19,591 nucleotides of DNA from the NCBI GenBank assembly GCA_964428485.1, contig CAYRYP010000024.1, positions 1 through 19,591 on the forward strand, written 5' to 3'. This DNA comes from CAZPAN01 sp964428485. Its GTDB lineage: Bacteria > Actinomycetota > Coriobacteriia > Coriobacteriales > CADBOM01. The notes beneath the pieces are model-generated. The model was not told the origin of the DNA, ran no database searches, and saw only the letters and a program-made list of their open reading frames with translations. The position numbers and the translations under genes are program-made. Shown here piece after piece: positions 1-8,300 of this stretch. Numbering within the stretch: the first letter of the stretch is position 1; each line of letters starts with the position of its first letter.

Positions 1-475
1 TGTGGATGCGCGTGATGCCCACCTTGGCCAAATACCCGTAGTCGGTGCGGGTGATGTTGTCACGCTCCTCGCCGACATTCATCTCGTCGAGTCCCGGACG
101 CTCGGCTGCGGCACGACCCTCGACCTCCAGCTCCAAATGACCCCTCATGCAAAAGGCGACCGGGCCCTGCGTAGTCTGGAAGTTCTTGGCCATGTCGGGA
201 TAGAAGTAGTTCTTGCGGTAGAACATGGATCTGCGCTCGATGTCACAGTTGGTGGCAAGTCCTGCCAACACGATAGACTCGATAGCCGCCTTGTTGGGCA
301 CGGGGAGCGCGCCCGGAAGCCCCAGGCATACCGGACAGGTGTGGGTATTAGGCTCATCGCCGTACTCGATCGGGCACGCGCAGAACATCTTGGTCGTAAG
401 CGTAGTGAGCTCGGTGTGTATCTCGAGGCCTATAACGGCCTCCCAGTCCCTCAGGACGTCGGAGAGCTCTCTCAT
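1..475 (-). CDS. gatB: Aspartyl/glutamyl-tRNA(Asn/Gln) amidotransferase subunit B, N-terminal part (runs off left edge)
   Basis: GatB binds misacylated Glu-tRNA(Gln) or Asp-tRNA(Asn), activates the acyl group with ATP, and receives ammonia from GatA, in the cytoplasm. About 158 N-terminal residues are visible of the roughly 490 usual for the family. They show the characteristic start (WEAVIGLEIHTEL, residues 11-23), the PNTHTCPVCLGLPGALPV stretch (42-59) and RKNYFYPDMAKNFQ (about 87-100). Residues 32-50 hold a CxC...CxxC arrangement (C32, C34, C47, C50) that could bind zinc, as in some GatB proteins. The ATG at 473-475 overlaps the gatA TGA stop as ATGA, indicating translational coupling. The C-terminal YqeY-like tRNA-binding domain lies outside the window. 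Identification is by family recognition and operon context. Confidence 0.95.
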   Translation of the reverse strand, partial: MRELSDVLRDWEAVIGLEIHTELTTLTTKMFCACPIEYGDEPNTHTCPVCLGLPGALPVPNKAAIESIVLAGLATNCDIERRSMFYRKNYFYPDMAKNFQTTQGPVAFCMRGHLELEVEGRAAAERPGLDEMNVGEERDNITRTDYGYLAKVGITRIH

Positions 476-1968
476 TGCAGCCTCCCCTCGTCGCAGAGCG
501 CCGCACCGATGGGTGCGAGCCTATCGATCTCGCAGCACCTCTCGAGGGCCACGGCCACCCTGAGAATGTTCTCGTCTCTAAACTGCGGACCCACGATCTG
601 AACCCCAACCGGAAGCCCGCTCTCGTCACCCATGCCAACCGGGACACTCATGCCACCGTTTCCGGCGATATTTAGCGAGATGGTGAACATGTCGGAGAGG
701 TACATCGAGGTGGGGTCGGCAATCTCCCCGAATTTGAAGGCGGTGCGCGGCGAGCAGGGCATCACGATCGCGGCGACCTTCTCGTAGGCGCGCTGGTAAT
801 CCTGGGTGATAAGCGTGCGCACCTGCTGCGCGGGATAGTAGTAGGTGTTGTAGACCCCGGAGGAGAGCAGATAGCTCCCGAGCATGATCCTGCGCTTGGC
901 CTCCATGCCGAAGCCGTCGGCGCGGCTGAGTTCGTACTGCTCGCCGAGCTCCGAGACCCCCTCGACGCGATTGCCGTAGCGCACGGAATCGAACCTGCTG
1001 AGGTTGGAGAAAGCCTCGCAGGGGCCAATCACGTAGTAGGCGCTCATGGCGGCGCCGGCGTTGGGCAAGCTCACCTCGACGATCTTTGCACCCATGTCGG
1101 AGAGCTTCGAGATCGCACCCTCGACGGCGCGCCTGACCTCCCCCGAAAGACCCTCGGCCTCCATGAACTCCGGGACGATGCCGATCGGCAGATCTTCTAC
1201 GCCCTGGTCGAGGTTGGCGGTGAAGTCGGTCTTCACGTCCTGGGAGGTACAGTCGAGCGGGTCGCGCCCAGACAGGGCATTAAGAGCCAGAGCCGCATCG
1301 GCGACGGTCTTGCTGAAGGGACCCACCTGGTCGAGCGATGAGCCGAAGGCCACCACACCATAACGGGAGACCACTCCATAGGTGGGCTTAAGGCCTACCA
1401 CCCCGCAGAACGAGGCGGGCTGCCTGATCGAGCCGCCGGTGTCGCTGCCGAGGGTTATCGTGGCCATTCCTGCCGCCACCGCAGCCGCGGAGCCTCCGGA
1501 CGACCCTCCGGGAACCCTCTCGAGATCCCATGGGTTGCGGGTGGGCCCGAAGTAGGAGGTCTCTGTGGAGGAGCCGAACGCGAATTCGTCCATGTTGAGC
1601 TTGCCAAGCGGAATCACCCCAGCGTCGAGCATCCTCTGCACACAAGTAGCTGTGTAGGCCGACTGGTAGGTCTCTAGCATCTTGGAGGCGCAGGTCGTCT
1701 TGGTACCGACCTGGTTCATGTTGTCTTTGAAGGCGGTTGGGACTCCGGCCAAAATTGGCAACTCCTCGCCCGCAGCGACCTTCCTGTCTATGCTGGCCGC
1801 CGCCTCGAGCGCCAGCTCGGGAGTCACCTCCAAAAAGGCGTGTATCTTGCCATCAAGTGCCTCTATCGCCTCCAGCGCTCCCTGAGCCATCTCAGTTGCC
1901 GAGAATTTTCCGGAGGCGATGCCGGATGTGATATCGGAGGCCGTCATGTTGCCAATCTTGATTCCCAT
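472..1968 (-). CDS. gatA: Aspartyl/glutamyl-tRNA amidotransferase subunit A (amidase)
   Basis: GatA hydrolyses glutamine and sends the ammonia through a channel to GatB for tRNA transamidation. The 498-residue product has the usual length. It carries the full amidase signature: K81 in AFKDN, S156 in RVPGGSSGGSAA and S180 in GSDTGGSIRQPASFCG, which correspond to the Lys-cisSer-Ser catalytic triad of the family. The C-terminal stretch NIAGNGGMSVPVG is also typical. The ATG start at 1966-1968 overlaps the gatC stop as ATGA, and its own stop overlaps the gatB start in the same way, so the order is gatC-gatA-gatB with tight coupling. Nothing suggests loss of function. Confidence 0.97.
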   Translation of the reverse strand: MGIKIGNMTASDITSGIASGKFSATEMAQGALEAIEALDGKIHAFLEVTPELALEAAASIDRKVAAGEELPILAGVPTAFKDNMNQVGTKTTCASKMLETYQSAYTATCVQRMLDAGVIPLGKLNMDEFAFGSSTETSYFGPTRNPWDLERVPGGSSGGSAAAVAAGMATITLGSDTGGSIRQPASFCGVVGLKPTYGVVSRYGVVAFGSSLDQVGPFSKTVADAALALNALSGRDPLDCTSQDVKTDFTANLDQGVEDLPIGIVPEFMEAEGLSGEVRRAVEGAISKLSDMGAKIVEVSLPNAGAAMSAYYVIGPCEAFSNLSRFDSVRYGNRVEGVSELGEQYELSRADGFGMEAKRRIMLGSYLLSSGVYNTYYYPAQQVRTLITQDYQRAYEKVAAIVMPCSPRTAFKFGEIADPTSMYLSDMFTISLNIAGNGGMSVPVGMGDESGLPVGVQIVGPQFRDENILRVAVALERCCEIDRLAPIGAALCDEGRLQ

Positions 1969-2270
1969 CAGTTATCGCCCCCGCCCAATATGGTCGGAAT
2001 CCTGAAGGATCCATCCTCTGTAGACGTAGAGTTCGCCAGCGCCTCCTCCTGCGTCAGGCTCACGCCTACGACATCCTCGCGCATGACGTTGACGAGCCCC
2101 GCGATCGGGTGGAAGGTGGGCTCAACGCCCTCCAGGTCGTACTCGGTAATCGGTGCCAGGCTGGCGATGATGTCGTTGAGGTCCCGTGTCATCTGCGGAA
2201 GCTCGTCATCGCTCAAGCCTATCCGAGTGTATGTGGCGATGTCGCGGACATCCTTCTCGGACAATGTCAT
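1968..2270 (-). CDS. gatC: Aspartyl/glutamyl-tRNA amidotransferase subunit C
   Basis: GatC is the small subunit that wraps around the GatA-GatB interface and stabilises the complex. The product is 100 residues, typical of the family, with the N-terminal helical pattern LSEKDVRDIATYTRIGLSDDE and the C-terminal ALANSTSTEDGSFRIPTIL. I chose the ATG at 2268-2270. An in-frame TTG at 2286-2288 would add six residues, but it sits at the edge of the likely ribosome binding site: AAGGG is read from the minus strand at 2281-2285, ten bases before the chosen ATG. It is the first gene of the gatCAB operon, and the intergenic region upstream is shared with the divergent 80-residue gene. Confidence 0.94.
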   Translation of the reverse strand: MTLSEKDVRDIATYTRIGLSDDELPQMTRDLNDIIASLAPITEYDLEGVEPTFHPIAGLVNVMREDVVGVSLTQEEALANSTSTEDGSFRIPTILGGGDN

Positions 2271-2358
2271 TAGGCGATTTCCCTTCAAGTCTGATTCGAT
2301 CGTCTCTGGCGTCGGGCCAGATTACTCCATCCCACGCCACGCAGTGGCCGGGACGTTC

Positions 2359-2387
2359 TCGACAGCCGACCCCGCCTGCGCTAGATT
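2359..2387 (+). promoter_or_regulatory. Candidate sigma-70-type promoter for the 80-residue gene
   Basis: TCGACA at 2359-2364 and TAGATT at 2382-2387 are separated by 17 bases, matching five of six and four of six consensus positions. Transcription would start near 2394, giving a leader of about 90 bases before the ATG at 2485. It lies in the 214-base divergent gap between gatC and the small gene. I could not find an equally good promoter for gatCAB on the other strand. This is a motif match only. Confidence 0.35.
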
Positions 2388-2484
2388 ATCGTGCATCGGC
2401 GCCGGTTTGGCACCATGATGCCGCCCGGCCGATGCCAAACGGACCCCGCACCGCCGGCGGAAAGGATCGCGAAAGGCCGATCGC

Positions 2485-2727
2485 ATGAAGAGAAGCGAAC
2501 ACTACGGAGCGCTCCAGGCGCTCGTGGACGAGCTGTTCAGGAACAGGAAGACCGTCACTTCGATGGAGTTAGTGCTCCACGCGGAGATCTACGACCTGCA
2601 TCCCGACCTCATCGAGATATGCACGCTCGTCCCGCCCGGAACCTATAGCAGGCAGGCGCTATGCGATCAGATGAACTCCTCAATCACCGGCCACGGGTGG
2701 GGCGGTGTGTACGGGACCGTCGACTAG
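2485..2727 (+). CDS. Small protein of unknown function (80 residues)
   Basis: I do not recognise this family. The product is soluble-looking, with no signal peptide or membrane segment. The N-terminal half is rich in charged and helix-forming residues (HYGALQALVDELFRNRKTV), and the C-terminal half is glycine-rich (CDQMNSSITGHGWGGVYGTVD) with two cysteines in the central and C-terminal part. GAAAGG lies eight bases before the ATG, and a plausible promoter lies upstream. Codon use resembles that of the neighbours, which supports a real gene. It is divergent from gatC and convergent with the DUF4125 gene. The two stop codons share a CTAG at 2724-2727, so no terminator fits between them. A link to either neighbour is possible but not shown. 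Confidence 0.7.
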   Translation: MKRSEHYGALQALVDELFRNRKTVTSMELVLHAEIYDLHPDLIEICTLVPPGTYSRQALCDQMNSSITGHGWGGVYGTVD

Positions 2728-3305
2728 CCGGCCATGCGGCTCTCGGCGTCGTCCATATCCTTGTAGCCATACCTTCTCACGGTGTTGTCCATGATCATCA
2801 GAGGTAGGCTCCTGCCTTGGGCGGAGAGTTCGTCGAGATAATCCCGAAACAGCCCTAGAGTCCTGGCAGAGTAGGTGTACAGCTCGCACATCAGATAGGA
2901 GTCGAGCGGATAGAGCCCGCCCGCCTCTCCGGACATAGGCCTGGAATGCCTCGTGACGTTGGGGTACTTCTCCCGCATCGCCACGGTCCACTCGCCCATG
3001 ATCGACATGATCTCCTCAACCAGACGCTTCTTCTCCTCGAGAGTCTCCGACTCGCCCATATAGGAGTAGCCGGTCATGTAGGCGTACTTCTCCAGCACCA
3101 GATTGCGATCATTCGCCATCGTGGTCTTGAGATCGTCGAGGTAGCTCTCGCGCATCTTCTCGTTCCAGGCGTCGAACTGAGCTCCCCTCATTATCTCGAA
3201 GGTCGCAAAATCATCCTGACAGGAGGCCCGCCCGCCCTGATTGTTGACCTTGTCGAACAGATCGAACTCGATGCGGACGATCTCGTCCGTGTACTTCTCC
3301 GACAT
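2724..3305 (-). CDS. DUF4125 family protein
   Basis: The protein belongs to a family of unknown function that I recognise as DUF4125. The visible signature is IVRIEFDLFDKVNNQGGRAS followed by CQDDFATFEIMRGAQFDAW (about residues 9-46), then a helical middle with LVLEKYAYMTGYSYM and a C-terminal MIMDNTVRRYGYKD. It is 193 residues with no signal peptide or membrane helix, so it is presumably cytoplasmic. I chose the ATG at 3303-3305 because AGGAG, read from the minus strand at 3315-3319, lies nine bases upstream. An in-frame ATG at 3312-3314 would place that site directly against the start. It is the last gene of a three-gene set with the DUF4037 and TPR genes, 46 bases after the DUF4037 stop. 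Conserved E, D, C and Q residues near the N-terminus could be catalytic, but that is inference. Confidence 0.85.
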   Translation of the reverse strand: MSEKYTDEIVRIEFDLFDKVNNQGGRASCQDDFATFEIMRGAQFDAWNEKMRESYLDDLKTTMANDRNLVLEKYAYMTGYSYMGESETLEEKKRLVEEIMSIMGEWTVAMREKYPNVTRHSRPMSGEAGGLYPLDSYLMCELYTYSARTLGLFRDYLDELSAQGRSLPLMIMDNTVRRYGYKDMDDAESRMAG

Positions 3306-3351
3306 TGGGATCATCTCCTGTATGTCCTAGGCACATAGACCCTGCCTGACC

Positions 3352-4368
3352 CTACTCGTACTGTGTGGGGAGCCTTGATAGGTTCTCGTCGGTCACCATT
3401 CTCTGAATCTCCTCGCCGTGCTGAACGAGGAAGGTCGACTTGGAGTTGGACAAATCCTGGCGCTTCAGCTCCCCTATGATGAGTTCGCAGATCCTCTCGA
3501 CTATCACCGCGCGGCGCCTGTCATCGTCGGTGATCTCGCAGACGATCACGTTGCCCGGGTCGAGCTCGCCGTCGACGGAGCCTCCGTCGTAGAGCATCTC
3601 CAGGAGCGGGGCCACCTCGGACGCAAGCACGGGAAGCTCGCACATCGCACGGAAAGCCCACTTGTAGTAGGGGGTGAAGCGGCGGTTGAGCATGAAGACC
3701 ATCGAGATGACGTCCTCGGTGAACTTGGCGAGGGTTATCTCCTTTGCCACCACATCGCCGCGCTGGGCGATGCGCAGGAAGTTGTACTGGCCCGTCTGAG
3801 CGATCGCCAAACATCTGGCAGCGATCTTCTTGAGACGGAGCTGCTCGGGGTAGTAACCAAGCAGGCGGTTGCGCACGGAGGTGAACTCGCCCACCGGATC
3901 GCGGAAGACCTCACCATTGACCGCCAGCGCGAGGTTGGACTCCGGGACCCTCCTCCACTCAAGCACCGTCGAGGGTCCATGGGGAAAGCCTATGAGCGAG
4001 GTGTAGAACATCGAGGTCGTCATAACCGTGGTCTGCACCCCATAGTCGCTGAGCTGCCTGAACGGCTGCTCGGGGTGGGTCTTCCAGAGCTCGGCCTTCC
4101 ACTTGGCGACATCGCCCCCGATGGATGCGAAATCGTCGTCGGTAAGCCATAGGAAGAACTCGACCCCCCAGTCGTGGTCGCAGGAGAGTCCGTCGTCAAA
4201 ACCCATGCACTCCGAGCCGTTGCCGACCAGCCCAGCCGCCATGCGCTCCGAGGCCTCCGGAAAAGCCTCGCGCAGCGATGGTAGGGCCACCTCGTCAAAG
4301 AACTCCCGGCTCAACTCTAAGGCTCCCCTGAAGCCCTCGGGTCTCACCCCGGCGCCGGGGGCACTCAT
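3352..4368 (-). CDS. DUF4037 nucleotidyltransferase-like protein
   Basis: The 338-residue protein carries the DUF4037 signature. GNGSECMGFDDGLSCDHDWG spans about residues 49-68 and is followed by VEFFLWLTDDD. The GS (51-52) followed by paired acidic residues (D58, D59, D64, D66) resembles the GS...DxD metal-binding core of the nucleotidyltransferase fold, so transfer of a nucleotide to some acceptor is plausible but unproven. A conserved middle segment, SVRNRLLGYYPEQLRLKKIA, and the helical C-terminus resemble the helical half of such enzymes. The ATG overlaps the stop of the TPR gene as ATGA (4365-4368), with a G-rich ribosome binding site eight bases upstream. The substrate is unknown. The constant partners on either side (TPR and DUF4125) suggest a shared function. 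Confidence 0.85.
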   Translation of the reverse strand: MSAPGAGVRPEGFRGALELSREFFDEVALPSLREAFPEASERMAAGLVGNGSECMGFDDGLSCDHDWGVEFFLWLTDDDFASIGGDVAKWKAELWKTHPEQPFRQLSDYGVQTTVMTTSMFYTSLIGFPHGPSTVLEWRRVPESNLALAVNGEVFRDPVGEFTSVRNRLLGYYPEQLRLKKIAARCLAIAQTGQYNFLRIAQRGDVVAKEITLAKFTEDVISMVFMLNRRFTPYYKWAFRAMCELPVLASEVAPLLEMLYDGGSVDGELDPGNVIVCEITDDDRRRAVIVERICELIIGELKRQDLSNSKSTFLVQHGEEIQRMVTDENLSRLPTQYE

Positions 4369-5300
4369 CCCAGCGACCCCCTGATCTCCTCTGCACGTGC
4401 CAAGGTCTGCGCAGCCTCCTCAGCACGGCCCAGCTTCTCGAGGACGGCGGCCTGGTTGGCGAGCGCCGAGGCGTAGTCCTTGTTCTCTCCAAAGATCGAA
4501 AGAGTGAGTTCTGCGGAGCGCTCGAAGCCAGCCAGTGCCTCCTCAAACGCACCGCGGCGAAACGCTATCACGGCGGCCATGTTGACCGCAGCGGCGTAGT
4601 GCATTGAGGGCGAGTCCAGCGCCTCGAACAGCTCGATCGACTTATCGATGAGTTCGGCGGTCTTGGAGTCGTCTCCGGCCCTCATCGCTAGTGAGGCGAG
4701 GTTCGTGAGCGATATGGCCTCCTCAGAGCTTCCCGGGGCGAGCTTGGCGATGATCTTGTAAGCCTCCGTGGCGCTGTCCATCGCATGCTCGACATCCCCC
4801 ATGTCCTCGAAGCAGAGCGCCATGTTGTTGAGCATGCTGGCGAACTCGTAGGTGCCCCCCATATTTAGGGACATCATGATCTCGGCCGCCTCCGCGTAGT
4901 TCTCTACAGCCTTATGAAAGTTCCCCATATATCTGTAGGTTCCGGCGACATTGACCATGATCACCGCACACTGGGGGTTATGCCTGGTACCGACGAGCTT
5001 CTCGAGCGTCTGGAGTGCCAACTCGAAGTTGGTAACCGAGTCCTCAAACCTGCTGGCCTCGCGGTAGAGCGTGCCCAGCTCGTTGCAGACGACGACGAGA
5101 TCGCCCATCTCGTCACGCGTCGCCTCACTGAGGCACGACACGGACTCCGCCGACTCCAGGTCTTTCGGACAAGATACTGACGAACCCACCTCGGCTAGGA
5201 TCCTGTTGCGAGTATCCAGCATGAAGCGCTCTACGTCGGCATGCGTTCCCTTACTGTAGATCTCGTCGATCTGATCGATGATTCCGCTCATGTGATTCAT
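4365..5300 (-). CDS. Tetratricopeptide-repeat protein (kinesin-light-chain-like repeats)
   Basis: The 311-residue protein has about six TPR-like helical hairpins, starting near residues 70, 112, 155, 197, 238 and 279. The roughly 42-residue spacing is that of kinesin-light-chain-type repeats rather than the classic 34. Typical cores are VCNELGTLYREASRFEDSV and NNMALCFEDMGDVEHAMDSA. The first 60 residues form a separate N-terminal segment (IDQIDEIYSKGTHADVERFM). There is no signal peptide. TPRs usually bind proteins or peptides, so this is probably the scaffold or sensor of the three-gene set. The ATG at 5298-5300 is preceded by AAGG seven bases away. An ATG three codons further in is less well placed. 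The gene follows addA by 91 bases on the same strand with no visible terminator, and it is coupled to the DUF4037 gene by an ATGA overlap. Confidence 0.88.
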   Translation of the reverse strand: MNHMSGIIDQIDEIYSKGTHADVERFMLDTRNRILAEVGSSVSCPKDLESAESVSCLSEATRDEMGDLVVVCNELGTLYREASRFEDSVTNFELALQTLEKLVGTRHNPQCAVIMVNVAGTYRYMGNFHKAVENYAEAAEIMMSLNMGGTYEFASMLNNMALCFEDMGDVEHAMDSATEAYKIIAKLAPGSSEEAISLTNLASLAMRAGDDSKTAELIDKSIELFEALDSPSMHYAAAVNMAAVIAFRRGAFEEALAGFERSAELTLSIFGENKDYASALANQAAVLEKLGRAEEAAQTLARAEEIRGSLG

Positions 5301-5391
5301 GCACCTGCCTTGGTTTTCCGGCGCGTCGTAGGTCGCCCCGGATCCCTGTACTTCGATTGGATTCTAACATCAGGGTAGATGCACGATGGTG

Positions 5392-8300
5392 TTACTCGCG
5401 TCCAGTCCCACCCTCGTGAGATGTGCCGTACGACGCAGTCAGCACCTCGGCGATGCAACCCTCGATGCGATCGAGATCGTCAGAGGTGTATCGGTACCAA
5501 ACGGTCTGCGGCTGCCCGTTCTTCTCTATCTGCTCGACCCGCACGAAGACCATGTCGATCTCGCGTACACCGTTTCTCAGGAGTGCGTATGCATAGCACA
5601 TCGATTGCAACATGTGCTTGTCGCGCAGCGCCTCTGGAGTCTCGCGCACGGTGCCGCCGGTCTTGTAGTCGACCACGAAGGCGCACTCGCCACTCGAGTC
5701 GGTGCACAGCAGATCGAGTTCCCCATTGAGAAGCGCCGGTCCGTCGCCGTCGGCCCCAGATGGAAACTCGATACAGAACGGCACCTCGGCCCCTATGTTC
5801 GGGTAGGACGCAGCGCGAGTGGCCACATCGCTTGTGACCCATGCGGACACAGCCCTCTCGAGTCGATCGGTGCTGGTCACGTTGTAGAAACGGGCGATGG
5901 CTTCCACACGCTCCCTACTGGGAGGACTCACCTCGCCCCGGCCGAGAAGACCGGTCGTCACCATAAACTCAGCTATAGCGTGAAACGCGCTTCCTACATC
6001 GGTAGCCGAGTCACCGTCAACATCGCGTACCGAGCCGTCAGACGAGACGGCGCCACCATCGTGCATCGTGACCGTAGAGGCCTCTGTCGAGGGGGACTCG
6101 CTGTCGGAAACTCCTCCCTCGCCATGCCAGAACTCCGAGATTGAGCTGTACGAAAACATGCCGCGCGTCTCTGCTGGGGCAGCAAAGAACATATCGATGC
6201 CCCGCCTCCCTCGATACTCGGGCACCGCCACGGAATCCGGCGGATCGTCCGGTGCCGACGGCTCGTAACCGGGTCTGTCCTGCACCTGCACCTTCCCGGA
6301 CTCGTCCACGATCAGATCAACCACGTTCAGAACACCTGGGATGCTCCCGCCGTAGTCGAACTCAACATCCTCCTCGGGAAAGAAGACATCCGACGTGCCG
6401 TCGCACTCTACCCCCGCATCAAAGAGGGCGGTGCATATGTCGCGCGCCAGCGTGTTCCTGGCAGCCTTTATCCGCTTGCCCGGCGAAGCGTTCTTGGAGT
6501 TGCTCTTCTTGGCGTCGATAAGCACGATGAGAGCCTGGGAGGCCCTGGTGATACCGACGTAGAGCTTGCGCCTGGCCTCCGCGAACTCCTCGCCCCTCTC
6601 GAAGTTGAGCAGGGCCCGAGCGTAGTTGGAGTAGCTGCTCGCTTCGGCAAGCTCTGTCGCTGGATTCGGGATGGTATCGGCGTCAGTACGGACGTTGGAC
6701 AGTTCCTTGAGAACACTCAGATCCAGCCCATCAATCTCATTGGGGCACGCCACCTTCGCGTAGCTCCTGCCATCGAGCATCTGAGCTGTGATTCTCTTAG
6801 ACCCGCCGCCGGAAGACATTTCGAAATCGGCCAGGGCCACTATCGGAAACTCCAGGCCCTTCGACGCATGGATCGTCATGATGCGGACCGCGCTGCCCTC
6901 GCCATTTATCAGCGTCCCGGGACCCGACTTGACGTTGGCCTCCCTCTGCTTGGCGTAGGTCCGCGACAGCTCCACCGCACCCCTTTCGCCCCTGTCTTCC
7001 TGATCCTCGACGAACCTGATCGCCTTGAGGATGTTGGCCGCCGACGCGCTTCCCTGGGCGCCCTGCTCCTGCAGGTGGGCGAGGTGGCCGGAGTCGGTGA
7101 CGATCCATTCTAGGATCTCGGAGACCCGTGCATGACCCATCATCTTACGGGCGTCGCGGATCAGCTTGCAAAGAAGACCCAGGGGCGATTCAGGATCGTC
7201 CTCGCCCTCCTCGAACCTGCGAGCCAGCTCCGAGACGCCCGCCGATACCCTGCTCCTCCCCTTGACGGAAAGACCAGCTTTAAGGACGCGTAGGAGGCAG
7301 TCGTCACCGATGGGCAAAAGCCCCGAGGACATCAGCCCGAAGAGCGCTGCGTCGTCGAGAGGGTTAGCCAGGACGGCCAGCATATCCCCAACCATCGCGC
7401 TCTCCGGGGTCTCCCAGAAGCCGGATCCGCCGGCTATAACCACATCGAATCCACGTGCCTTCAGAGCATCGGTATAGACCGCGGCGTTGCTCATCCTGCC
7501 GAGCAACACCACCATCTCCTCTGGTCTGGCTCCTCCCTCACGCATCCTGGCGAGTCTCTCGGCGATCTCGGCCGCCCCGAAGCGCCTAGCATCATCGACC
7601 TTGGCACCGTTTGTGGTGGCACGGGTGGTGAGTATCAGGTTGACCCTCGGGCAACTGTAGACCTCCCCAGACTCCCAGCTCTTACCGGCGACGAGCCTGA
7701 GGAAGCGTCTGTCAAACACCCCGTCCTGCCCGAAGATCGAGTTGGAGAAGGCGAGTATGTCGGGATGCGACCTGAAGTTGACCTCAAGCTCCACGGGCTC
7801 TGCTCCGGAATCGCCTATAAACCTCTCGTAGACGTTGACATCCGCGCCCCTGAAGCGATAGATCGACTGCTGCGCATCACCCACAGTGCACAGCTGCGCA
7901 CGCTCACTCGCAAAGAGCCTGTCGATGATCTTGATCTGCATACTGGACGTATCCTGGAACTCGTCCACCAAGATCAAGGAGAACCTCTCCCTGTACGCTC
8001 GCGATACCTCTGGATGCTCATCCAGGCACCTGAGAGCCAGGATGAGTAGATCGTTGTTGTCTAGCTTGCCAAGCCTGGCCTTCTCGGCGTCGAACATGTC
8101 GGAGACAGCCGAGGCCACGTTGACTAAACGCTCGAGGATCGCCTGCTCGATGCCCCCCAGAAGCTCGACGCAGCACCCGGACACCCACTGTGCGTCCTCG
8201 CCTATGACAGCGTTCTCAACGGCATATGAATGGTGGAGCTTCTTGGAGACGCTCTTTCCGAAGCTCGCTATGACCTTGCAAACATCCTGGTGCGCATCCT

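Noticed and set aside
3418..4152. A 244-codon open frame on the plus strand opposite the DUF4037 gene
   Set aside because: Shadow of the real gene. The composition is rich in H, R, E and G with no domain pattern, as expected from antisense reading.
5301..5391. A terminator between addA and the TPR gene
   Set aside because: Only a five-base CCCTG/CAGGG pairing with a 22-base loop and no T-run is present, so I did not call one.
5386..6144. A 252-codon plus-strand frame opposite the addA 3' end
   Set aside because: It covers the nuclease domain of addA in antisense and has no recognisable features of its own.
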